NCBI GenBank assembly: GCA_001642005.1
Contig: LWCA01000013.1
Coordinates: forward strand, 23,582-87,581
Direction: 5' to 3'
Origin: Intoshia linei
Lineage: Eukaryota > Orthonectida > Rhopaluridae
Length of the DNA: 64,000 bases
Made by a program: the position numbers and the translations under genes. Shown here in pieces: positions 27,301 through 39,200 of this stretch; the stretch's first letter is position 1; every line of letters begins with the position of its first letter. The notes below the pieces were generated by a model. The model saw only the letters and a list, made by a program, of their open reading frames with translations. It did not search any database and was not told the DNA's origin.

Positions 27301-30300
27301 ATTCAACTAGTAGACTAGGTTCAAGTTTCTGTACATGCATTTCAGGATATTTCCGCGCTAAAGACGAATCATTAGAATCGAAATGTTCTAGTAATATTTA
27401 ATTATCATACGTTTCAATTTAATATTAAATGTAAAAAATTAATTAGTAAATTAGTAAAGTAATTAGAAAATATAAAAAATTTATAGATCCGCCATCTGCT
27501 GTACAAAATCTTAATGTATTGTTTTTCGATAAATTGCCAAATAATTCAATAAACTCGGTGTATGCATCACATGAAATTGAAGATGTAAATGACATGTCGA
27601 AGGCAATGATTAAATGGGATCCACCGGTAGATAGTGGTGGTAGAAACGACATAACATATTCGGTAATTTGTTCCAACTGTGACAGTTCAATTGAATTTTT
27701 ACCCTCCATTGATATGCTTAAATCCACAAGGTATAACATTTATTTTATGTACTGCATTATTATATTGTAACATCATTTTGTTAACAACAAAGAGTACAAT
27801 GTACATAAAACTATTGAATCATTCTAAAATCTCACGAGATTAAAAGCTGCTTTAATCATTTATTAATTTACGCTAATTTTTTCGAAATCTTTACATTTTG
27901 TATTTACATAGATTATTGTATACAAAAATGATAAATAAATTAAATTAATTTATCAAACGCTTAAAAGTAGTTTTATCATACATGATTACTTCTTTAATTT
28001 ACCCTAATGTTTAAACTTGAATGATTTAATGTTTTATAAAACGCCTCAAGAAACTTTATATTTTATGTAGTGTTATCATCAAAAATTTGAAACCAAATCG
28101 TTTATATTCTCTCAAAATTGTTTCTCAAAATGGAGTATCTGATGTTAGTAATTTGGTTTCTTATGCTAAAATTGACCTCAAAACTACTTTGGAAGGTAAT
28201 TAATTTACATAAACGTAAATGTAGTAAATTTATTAATACATGTTAATATATTCTACAAATAGATAATTAATAAAATACTCTAAATTGAATTTTTGGCTCC
28301 ACTGTTCATTTTCATTTATGAATTACATATACTAATTTGCGCCTTTTTTCATTACTATGTTTTCAACAGGTAATATTTGATAATTTCTATAGCTATTATC
28401 ATTTTTTTATTGTTATCGTATTTGTGCAGACATTTTTCAAAACATTACTAAAATGACAGACTGATTCTTAATTAATCACGTTAGTCATTTTATCTGTTCA
28501 TTTCACAATAATTTCAAGATTAAATATAGCCATACCAATATAAAATGGTTCTTTTTATGTATATTTATCAATATATTAATGTACTCATTATCATAAATTA
28601 TAGCTATCAATACCATTCAAAATTTTGAAATTGAACTGTTAAAGAAAGGGTTTATAATGTTGAAATGGACCAAATCGAATAAATATGAAAAATATGAAAT
28701 TCGATGTCAAAAATTTATCAATTTCACTTATGAAAATGTCAATACATTTCAAAACGCATCCAGAAATGAAAAATTTGAAAATGTTTTAACAACAAACAAT
28801 TTTGCCAATTATACCGTTGAGCCTTACTATTATTATGCATTTGAGGTAAATTGTGTCAAATTAAATTAAATTAAATTAAAACGTTAACGTTAACACACTA
28901 AACCAGCGTTACCAAAATGTCGGTTCGTGAAAAAATTTTACCGGTCTGCGAAATAATTTTGAAAAAACTTTTTACTAATTACAACTTTTAATTTAAAAAT
29001 CGATTTTTACGTTTTTTATCAAATTTTTTTAACGTTGCTTAGTAATTTTGCTTTAATGATCCGCGATAAATGTTATAATTTATTACCGGTCCGGTTCGAT
29101 GAAAAAAATGTGCAAACCCCTCCACTAAACTTAGTGTGTTAATTTAATTTATTTAAAAAGGAATTTTTTTGAAAATGACAAAATCACCCTAAAAATTTTA
29201 TAAAACCAATATTATGTACCTTAAAAATGAACTAAATGAACATTTTTTAAAAAAATTTAATTTTTGACTAGGAGGGATGAAACCTTTTTGTGTATAACTA
29301 TTTTCTATACATTGTAATTGTAAAAATTTTAATTTTAGATTCGAGGTCTACTCAATACCAAAAACAAATGGTGGTCCAAATTTTCTGAACCAATTGTTAT
29401 TTATTGTGACTCTAAAGGTATGTATTTTCTATGTTAGAATTTATATAAACGGTAAAATACACATACAAACCACATTTAAATGCTTGGCTACAAAACACAG
29501 GTCACAACTACGAAAAGTTATTTCATATACATGTAGTTAAGTTGAGTTAATAAGTTAGAAAAAATATTCTTTTTATGAAAGAAATATCGCGTAATTCTTT
29601 ATCTTATTGACCTAACATTTTAACTTGGTATGACATTAATCGATTCAATGTCTTATCAAGGTTCAATTAGAAGGTAGTTACCCTATCAAACCTAAGTTTT
29701 TTAAATTACATTAAATTTACTTTATTATTTAGGTTACGTAAAATTCCAAGAAAGCATAATTCATGCAAATTACCACATTATAACAATATCGGCCGTCGTA
29801 TTTGTTATTTTAATTATTATTGGTGTCATTTTACTGAAATGTTTTTTTAAAAAACGTAAAAACAAAAAAGACTGTATTCAAAAATATAACGTGTCAATGG
29901 TTATGGGAGAATCTGGATCAATTATCCCTGTTGTAAGCTTAGACAAGGGATTTAACCAACAGACTGGTATGATTACACGAGAAAATTTGTCATTGAAAAA
30001 AGAAAATAAAAGCATTTACTCTTCCTTGGAAAATTATTATAATTTTAATGAATTAAATTGCGGCATTAAAACGTTTGAAAAATCAAGCGTCAATTTTATT
30101 TATCCAGATTCTTATACCTCACTTAAGGAAGCTCTTAATTCTCATTTTGTGGAACTTAATCATACGGATTACAGCATTATTTCTGTCATTCAATCAGGTA
30201 AATATTTTTGTCATTTGGTAATTATTGTAATTTAGGAATATTTGGAAATTTATGTAAAGGAAAAATAAATAAAGCCAATGGAAATTGTACTTTATATGAA

Positions 30301-33160
30301 CAACTTGTTGCAATAAAACTTTTGAGAAAAGATTATACTGACAAAGAATATTTTAATGAAGCTGTCATTATGAAGCAGTTTAATCATCCAAATATTTATT
30401 CCATCGTTGGAGTCATTTTTTCTGGTAATTATTTATCATTATTAAAATTTTTTTAATTTTGAGATGAAGGTTTTGATTTTAAAATTTAATAATGGTATAC
30501 TGCAGAGTTCAGTGACGTACGGATAGCAGATATGTTTTTAAAATTTTTTATTCTTATTATTATTAATATTATCATTTTTTTTATCATAAACATGGTACAA
30601 TGTATTTTCAAGGAATGAAGTAATTTTAAATTTATTAATTTAGTTCATCCTCGAATGTGCGTGTATGAATACATGGTGAACGGATTATTGAGTGAATTTT
30701 TGATGGTAATATTTATTTTTTAATGTAAATGTTTAGTTTAATTATTCAATTTAGAAATTTGAACATAAATTATCCGACAATGTAAAAATGAGGTTTGTGA
30801 TCAATATAACGGAAGCTTTGCTTTATTTTGAAAAAATTGGATTTTTATATAAGGTATTTCAATTATAAAGTTTTACCTACGATCCACCCGCAGGATAAGG
30901 GCAAAGCGAGTTAAACATTTTAATTTAAATATTTTTTTAATAATTTAATTACATTAATTGTTAAAAATAATGTTTGTGTAATTATGAATATATGGAAAAT
31001 GGGAGAGAATAATGTGCAATGACCAGTGGTTATGAAGCATGATTAGGCTTTTTTTATTGACCTTAAATTAAATAATTATTTAATTTACAATTATTAATAA
31101 TTTGTCTATTATTATAATTTAATTTTTGAGTTGAAAAAATTAATGTTTTCTACTATGCTACAGTGTGTATTTTTGGGAAAATGTAAATCAATCTCAAGTA
31201 AATAAGTTTCAATTTTTATAATATAAAAATTATATATTATGAACATATTTTTTATGAACTGCAGAAGGAAATTTCAGAATATATTTTTTCCAAACCTTAA
31301 AGTGGAGGGTTTTGTACGATTGTTTTAAACCAAACCTTACAGGGGAGGATTTTTACAATATTTTTTACTTAAAGCCATTTCATTGGTTTACATTTATTTT
31401 TTTTATATCAATTTTAATATAAAGACTATAGAAGTGTATACAGCGTAAGAGTACACCCTAATTTTATTCTGTATTTTTAATAAATTTTTTTTATTACATT
31501 TCATGCAACATTGGCATATTTTTTGTAAGAATCTACAAAAAACACCTTTTCAAATTTGAGTACAGATTAATTCCAATAGATACACTGGTAGAAATTTATT
31601 TATGGAACAGGGTTTCGCAAAACCGAATCTACCATACTAGAGACCCTCTTCGGTGGATAAATAGGCTGACTCGTCGGAATTATTTTAAAATGGTGGATTA
31701 ATTTTAGAGAAATTGAATTTTTTTGACTTTTAAATAATGACTAGTTACAACTGACTAACATTTGTTTTAGATGCATTTTCTCGTATTTTATTCTACATTA
31801 AAAAAAGTTGACTTAAAAATTTTTTAGGATTTACGGATTAGCAAAATTTTTTTAAATGACGAGACGGTAGGGCACTTAATTACAACTTTTGAGTAAACGG
31901 TAGAAATTGTAATTTGTTAGATTTTAATTTCAATTCTAAATTAATTTACATGATAAAATTATGATTATACATTGGTGATTTTTAATCAAAAAAATAAAAC
32001 TTAACCGAGACTTTAAAATTTATTATCTGAAAAATTTTATAAAATGTAATTTTAAATTAATAATAGTTTCAGATTAAATAAAAGTAATTTTGTGATAATA
32101 TTTTAATAAAATCGTAAATCTAACGTGTCCACTTTTTTAAATTCGATACGAACCATATTCCAGATAATTATAATTTCGACTAATTGACAAAATTTAGAAT
32201 TTAAACACAAAAAATGTATACATGAATGGATATTTGCAATGTAAAATTGGAAATTTCAAGGAAAGTAAAAATGATGGAATGATGTGGATATGCCCAGAAA
32301 CATTACTGGGTGATAAGTTCACCTACAAATCAAATGTGTGGAAACTGGGTGTATTAATATGGGATATTTGGTCTTACGGTAAACTGTCGACATTAAACAT
32401 TCCCCAAAAATCATATGAAAACGATTTCATCAAACCAGTAAACACTGAAACCAAACCGCAAATATTTTTAATTCGATCCAAACAGACTCTACTCGTAACT
32501 AGCTTAAAACCAAACCAATACTTTGGAGAACTAGAACCAGTGTATTGTCTTACAAACGAAAAAGTTGAAATATCTGAAATTTTAAAAAAATGTTGCAACA
32601 TAAACAGTAAAGACAGAATGAATTTACAATCAATACAAGCAATTTTGGAAAATACGATTTTTAAAAATTCTCATAAATTTGACATTCATAAGGATAATTA
32701 TTATTACAAGTTATCTCCAATTCTTTCAAACCTGAAAGAATCTTCATACATGAATAATTTGGATGGAATATTGGACGTATTGTCATTTTTGGGCCTCAAT
32801 TTTTACATTACCAATTTCATATCTCAAAAAATTGACAATCTGTCAAAATTTGCACGCTTGCACAATTCTATTGAAAACGTTTTCCAACTCTTACAAATTT
32901 ATGATACTGATCATCAAAATACACTTTCTCATTTAGTGTCATTCATAAGTGATTTTCGAAAAAATTACGAAATCAACAACGATATAACTAAAGAATACAA
33001 AAACTTTCAACATCCGGATACATCCTTTTTTGATAATACAAATTCAAAAACAGACACTTCGTCGAAATGTACAAATTCTACAAACTCGGAACTTTTCTAT
33101 AATGAAAATATTGACTTTCAGTTTGACAATCAAATTTCAAATCAAGTCAAAATTATATAA
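24327..33160 (+). CDS. Eph-type receptor with a degenerate kinase domain, signal exon not found
   Basis: Thirteen phase-matched exons: 24327-24484, 25279-25987, 27238-27390, 27487-27730, 28071-28195, 28604-28845, 29339-29417, 29733-30197, 30236-30424, 30644-30705, 30755-30853, 31828-31866, 32198-33160 (about 1174 residues). Domain order is that of Eph receptors: ephrin-binding domain (LNWATYNDPLK; KCPKTF-like RKVCPKTF), cysteine-rich module (CGRNYYKS, CTCISGYFRA), two FN3 domains, a membrane helix near 29780-29850 (ISAVVFVILIIIGVILL), a juxtamembrane segment with tyrosines (FIYPDSYTSLKEAL), kinase, and SAM domain. The kinase keeps VAIK and the helix-C Glu, but HRDLAARN reads YKDLRISK, DFG reads GNF, APE reads CPE, the activation loop is almost gone and the first glycine-loop Gly is Gln (VIQSGIFGNLCKG). 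It is therefore predicted to be catalytically dead, like EphA10 and EphB6, and would signal through partners. The introns hold several hAT-like elements. Confidence 0.9.
26045..26455. repeat. family F repeat in Eph intron
   Basis: Element with the recurring phrases GAGCGACATAATCATCGATT, TTTGAAGATAA and a terminal 'AACAATACAT' next to a TGTTCG-like word. Similar copies lie at 50125-50375 and 58972-59535. The two ends are partial inverted repeats of each other (AGCGACATAATCATCGATTT against AATTGATGATTATGTCGCTT), so it is a fold-back element. No coding potential. Confidence 0.6.
26497..26585. mobile_element. truncated family B hAT-like element
   Basis: Matches the right-hand part of the element at 28904-29122: a TTATTACCGGTCCGCC core followed by GTGTGGGAACCCCTG, the decayed reverse complement of a CAGGGGTTCCCACAC terminus. 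The left half is missing. Confidence 0.6.
26735..27034 (+). mobile_element. hAT-like short element, family A, with intact 8-bp target duplication
   Basis: The 300-bp element starts TAGGAGTCGGCAACC and ends GTGCCGACCCCTG, a decayed pair of inverted repeats. It is flanked on both sides by CCTTAAAG (26727-26734 and 27035-27042), a perfect 8-bp duplication diagnostic of hAT transposition. It lies in the intron between the ligand-binding and cysteine-rich exons of the Eph gene. It has no coding capacity and would depend on a transposase supplied elsewhere. Confidence 0.88.
28904..29122. mobile_element. hAT-like short element, family B, with intact 8-bp target duplication
   Basis: The 219-bp element runs from CAGCGTTACC to AAACCCCTC and is flanked by CACTAAAC on both sides (28896-28903 and 29123-29130). 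Related copies are at about 126-335, 26497-26585, 12155-12372 (inverted) and 17705-17852 (inverted). It sits in an Eph intron between the second FN3 exon and the next exon. Confidence 0.85.
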
Positions 33161-33216
33161 CTTTTATAAAAAAATTATACAGGGTGATTGTTAATTTTGT
33201 GTATATTAAATTTTCA

Positions 33217-36200
33217 TTAAATATTGTTGAATGAATCGGTAGATTGGCTACAAGTTGAGTCTATATTGTATCGGTTTAAATTTCTTGGTTTCAATGTTCT
33301 TTGGATTAGATCAGTGGCTTCTCTTTTTAATGTATGCAACTGTCCTAATGGAGACATTCGTTTCGTTGTAATTATACTTTCTTGCTGATTTTCGTTGATG
33401 TAAAATTTTTTTGATCGTTTCTTTGAATTGCGGATTTGTATGTTTATCATCATTTTCAACATTATACCCATTATGCAACCAAATAAAAAGACAAAACATA
33501 TTACTATATAATTAAATTTGTGGGTTTCAATGCAATCTGATTTTAAAATTTCACTTTTATCCTTTTTTACACTGTTACGTTTCCAATGTTTTCCCATTTT
33601 TAATGATTTTAAATCCTAATTTTTAATTTTTTAAAATAATAAATAAAAAATACTCTTGTCAAATTATTAAAGCTTTGGATTGGTGCTAGTGTTGAGTTGA
33701 ACTTTTTCAAATTCTTTGTATTATTTTTTGATGCAATCGTTGTAGCTTAAATTTATCATTAAAAATTTAAAGAATAAGAAAATACATAAACTCAAAATAA
33801 GCTAATTAAAATCAGTTACAATTAATTGACCATTGAGCAGAAAAAAAATAAAAATATCAATCAGTTAGAGCGGATTCATAGGACTAATTGAATGGTTAAA
33901 TAAATACTAGTGATTGTGCCGGGACAAAATTTCCGAATTTTCGGATTTTTACGATTTCCCGAAAAAAATTGAGACATACCTGTATTTGATTTATGTTTGT
34001 TATTAATATGAAAATATGATTATATTATAATATTTAAAATTTACCATTTCAAAAATCCCACCACTAATAAATTTAATCAAAAATACCATTTCAAGCCCTC
34101 ATGGAAACATTGTGTTACACCGATATTTTCAAAAATACAATTTTACGAAATCTTATGAAAAAAATCCACTTCATCAAACCACAAATAAAAAATCTTATTT
34201 TCCAGCCCATAATGGAAAAATATCCTTTTTCCAATACTTTTTTTAAAAACCTCTTATTCCAACCACAAATTGCTAACGCTTAAGGGAATTATCCTCTTTT
34301 TCCAATATTATTTTGAAAAATATTATGAGTAGTTACAAACTGGAACGCTATCATCAAGATTGTTAAAATTAAAGGAAGCCCTTATGACCGTTCAACCTAC
34401 GTGCACACAAAATGAAAGAAATTTCTCTACTGCTTCTAATTTCGTTGCAAAACGTAGAACGAGTTTAAAAGACGAATCTATCAATATTATGTGTTTTGAA
34501 AAACTTTTTCAACAATCTAAAATAAATAAATTTTTTTGCTAATTAAATTTGTAAATTTCAATCTAGATTCGTGTTATGTCATTAATTAAATTTCTTTTTG
34601 TTTCTAAAATTAATTAAGGTCTCTAAAATTTTTTATTTTTCCCGGGAAATCACAATCACTAATAAATACCTGCATAATTAATGATACATGAAAATGAAAA
34701 TTACGTATGGTAACATTCTTAATTTCTTTGATAAATCTTGATTTGAAATTTGATAATTTAAATAACAAATTATTAAAATTTGACACATTATTATCAGGTA
34801 TGATTGTGTTGCATTTTGAGTTGGTTTTATTTACATTTATTGAAAAGGTTAAATTAGTTCCAATTCGTTTTTTATTTTTCTGGCTTAAATTAACTTCATA
34901 TTTCAAAATCAAATTTGGAAAAAACAAATATTCAGAATAAAGATTCTAATAATAAACTGTATGTATAATATCTAAAAATAAACTATAAACGTGAGGCTGT
35001 AGGTCCACGGGAACTGAAAATTTTCGTTCCTGAAAAAACCCGTAAATACCCATAGAGTTTAGTATAAAAACTAAACGTATGCACGCTTACAATCTCAATT
35101 GAAAGTTTTTATATAAATTATAATTATATACCTTTCTAAATTGAGAAACATGCAAATTCAAATCCAAAACACCAGTTGAGTTAATAAAAGTATAACTATA
35201 AAACATGAATTTTTTTTTACATTCAGATAATTGAATACGATTCAAAATTAGTTTCGTAATATTCTTCTGGACATTAGAACATGTCGACAAAATGTATACT
35301 TTAATCATATTGAATATTTCATCATAAATTATATATCGCATAAACTGCAATCTGAAATCATTATAGTAAATATAAAAGTAGTTATCAACAGGGCGGTATG
35401 CCAACAATGGGCTGAGTAAATCAAAAATGGTAGACTCTTGTAAACGTATAAAAATTTAAAAAAAATTGATTCTTCTATTTTTAATCCAATTAGTCAATCT
35501 CTTCTTCAGCATAACCCTGCTGAAGTAAAATTTCGTCTCACCAAGAAATTTTTTTTAACATATTAGTCTATTAATTTAGAATATAAGCCATCATATGACC
35601 TAACCCTCTACACGGCCTGGCTTTAGTACAATGTAATATTTAGATAAATACTTGACTGATGATTCATAAATTATTAAACAGGGAATATTGTTGTTTTTTT
35701 CAGAATTTAATTGACTAACTTTAAATTTATCCAAATCCAAATAACAAATAAATCTTTTACTTTTTCTACATTGATAAAATCATATAATTAGACAAATCAA
35801 AATAAATGAAAAGTAGAATACAATGTAATATAAAGTAGTATACTTTAATGATTTAGTAACTACAGTGTTTGTCAACGTGGATGGCCAGTCACCCTTTAGT
35901 GTAGCAAGATATTTTTAAATTTTATTGCAATTACTGCATCCATTAAAATATGGCATGACGTAGATAAGGATGTTATTCCCATGCTCACCAATTACCTCTC
36001 TGTTACATTGTAGTATCGCATCTTTAAGACTATACGTCTGGGGCCCGAGATTCAAATAAAATATAAAAAAATTTTTATAGGATAATTTTTAATATTTATT
36101 ACAGAGTTGCCAGATGTTGGAATTTATTCCAAAGCCCCGACGACCGCTACATTGTTATTTCAAAAATCCCACTTTTATCCCACCATTAATAAAATTTAAT

Positions 36201-39200
36201 AAAAAATACCATTTCAACCCTCGGATAAATCGACTTTTACATTTATTTTTTGAAAAACACGATTTTACCAAAACTTATGAGAAACTTTAATTTTATATTA
36301 TAAATGTTTTATATTTACTGTTTCGTTTAGGCAAAAAAATATAATTTTGAAAAATGTCCATAGCAGGGATTGGAATTAATTGGTAAAAATTATTGAAAAA
36401 TAATCAATTAATTGTTTGTTCAAAAATTATTTTTTAATTAATTCAAGATTGATAACAATATCAATCATTTTTAAAAAACTGTCATGTAGTTATAATGAAT
36501 ACTAGAATGCTGTTTGTTCGAAGTACATAAAAGTCAAGCTAGTAGGTTAAATACATCATTTTTCTGTTCATTAATTAATTTTTTCATCCAACCATTCGTC
36601 AATAAAAGGATTCAGTTTATATCTTTTCAGTTATATAAAAAAAACCAATTATTTGAAAAATTAATATTTAGCAAACAATTAATTGGTTTATACAAAATAA
36701 TTGATTGCAATCAATTATTTCTAATCCCTGGTCCGTAGTACAGACTCTGTACATTATTTTAATCGGGAACCACTGCATTACACGGTACTGACTAGTCTTT
36801 CAAATTTAAACTTTTCCTCGGCTTTACCCTTAACTAACTGTATTGTTGTGCGTGTAGCGAGAAAATTTTATGGCGTACCATATGGTGTAGGCCAATTTAT
36901 TTGGCTCTGTCGTACACAAATGACTACATTCATGATTTAGTACCAATAAAACCAAAACAAATTAAGATAAATAATTACAAAGTTTCTTGATGAATTTTAA
37001 TCAAAATTAATAAGCTGTCTTTATATTCCAAAACATTTAATATTTCAAAATTTTTAAATTGTCTAGTTTTGTATACAACAACAATTTTTTTTAATTTATT
37101 GAATTTACTCGTCTAAGTTTTGTTAAATTTATAATACGACAAATTTAAAAAATTACCAAATTAGTCATTTGTAAGAAATATTCAAGGTTCATATTTGACT
37201 AATTAAAAAATATTTAATAATATCAAATAAAATTACATTTCCAATGACGTAAATTAAAAAAATTGAATTATTTTTCGAAAATGAATAAACGTGTAAACTT
37301 TCTAAATGTAAATTTAGAATTTAGACTGGAGTATTTTTAATATATTCATGTTACCGTCAGTTTGCAATTTCAGTAAATATGAAGAAATATGGCGTAGTTA
37401 TGGTTCTCATATTGAGATTCTCAACTTAATTAATTTTTTTAAATTTAATAGAGGAGTTTATAACTATAATATAATTATAATATAACCTAGTCTGGTGCCA
37501 TGATTGAAAATCTTGATAAAATTAATTCAATCAGACGATAACATATACAACTATTTATATCTAAAATTACTTGAAACTGTTCTTCTTTGGTACAGTAAAC
37601 TGGGTTTAAAATGAGAATTATTGTCAGAAATTTCAAAGGCATACATTATATTTTTTCGGTTAAACCATCTAGTATAAATATATACACGTTTATCTTTTGA
37701 ACGTTCGATAAAAGTCCATGTGTAACTTTCATAGAATCTTTTTGTCAATATATTGACATTGCTGAAATCTTTGTCAATGATTATCAATTTTGAGGTCTAA
37801 ATAATTAAAATTAAACAATGTAAATTATAAAATGTACATACCAGCGGTAAAGCAGTGGAACTGGGCCAGATGAAATCTATTGCCTTATATAAAATTTATC
37901 AATTATAAAAGTTTTTTAAACGTGGTTAATTAAATTATACAAATCGAATTTTATAAAAATAAATTTCGTATATTCATAGATTTATGTGTAAAATTTACCA
38001 ACAAAAGATTTTGCAAGTAGGTACTAGGCACTATATCATGAAACTATTATCCATATAATTAATTTCGCGACACTTAAGGGTATTTCATGTGCCGCCTTAT
38101 GAGCCAAGGTAAACCGTTTTGAAAAGTCGGTATATTCAAAAATGTTAATATTTTAATAAATAAATATAACCTACCAATTGAGCATAGTTTAAAACGACGC
38201 ACATAGGTTTCATAGAACAAGTTCCACATAATATAATTTTATCTTGATTTGGATAATCTAATGCAAATAAAACGTCATTGTAGCAATTTTTCTAAAATTT
38301 TATTAAAATTACAATCATAAAAATGTATTCATAATATGGATTCCATATTTATTACATTTAAAATTAGAGCTTTTAAAAAGTGGGTTAAAATTAAACACAT
38401 TTAATGTATTACAATTTGCTACGATTTTTCGGTTTTTAAAGTCATTTTATGGATTCGCATTATTTTCTATTTGAGGACGATTCCAGTATCCCACCATCTT
38501 CTAGTTTAACAATTTCTTATAATTTCGTAAAAAAATTTTTTTTAATAAAATTTAAATATTAAATCAACAACATTACCATTTTTTTGCTAAAAATTGCAAA
38601 AAAAAAACAGAAATTAAGTTAATTTAGAAAATATCTCCTTTTTTTAAAAAACAGGACGAGAAAAGGATAAAAATAAAGGACTGTCTTTAAATTAATAGAC
38701 ATTTCACCACTCTAATTTCATGTAACTTTAAACTTAAAATTATATATTTTTATCATTTCAACCAAATAAATGAAACAATTGATTTGTACCATTTGATTTC
38801 CATTTCTCCATAAACAATTGCTGACATCTTCTGGAGATGAGACCCATTCAATCTCTTTTTCAGTTTTTAGTGTATCCTTATTCAATATGTTAATTTTATT
38901 TCTAAATATAACATTAATAATAATTATAATTATTATAATTGATTTTTGCAACATGTTCCAATTTTTAAAAGTTCGCGTTCGCATCGTGTTGCAGAACACT
39001 AATACATTAGTACTGATCTATGCATTGTATAAATGGGCCAATTTTAATTACTGAATCATTTCAGTAACTTTTTTGGCCTTGCTATGGACTATCTATATCT
39101 ATATATGCCTATATCTGTAGACACTAATCATGTTTATATTCAATTGCAATTGACGGGCCGGATAATAAACTTTTTAGCATTTTTTTATTATATAATTGCG

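Noticed and set aside
32374-32601. Minus-strand frame opposite the last Eph exon, and similar frames opposite ORC1 and POLR3A
   Set aside because: Antisense shadows of long conserved exons without independent support.
34707-34940. Plus-strand frames opposite the semaphorin exons at 34670-34945 and 35132-35436
   Set aside because: They are antisense shadows; the minus-strand frames join in phase and match the semaphorin.
38907-38985. In-frame ATG (MRTRTFKNWNM) followed by eight isoleucines directly upstream of a semaphorin exon, which could pass for a signal peptide
   Set aside because: The isoleucine run is an ATT/ATA repeat ending in a normal TTTAG acceptor, and the exon at 40281-40168 joins with the right phase and supplies the missing start of the sema domain.
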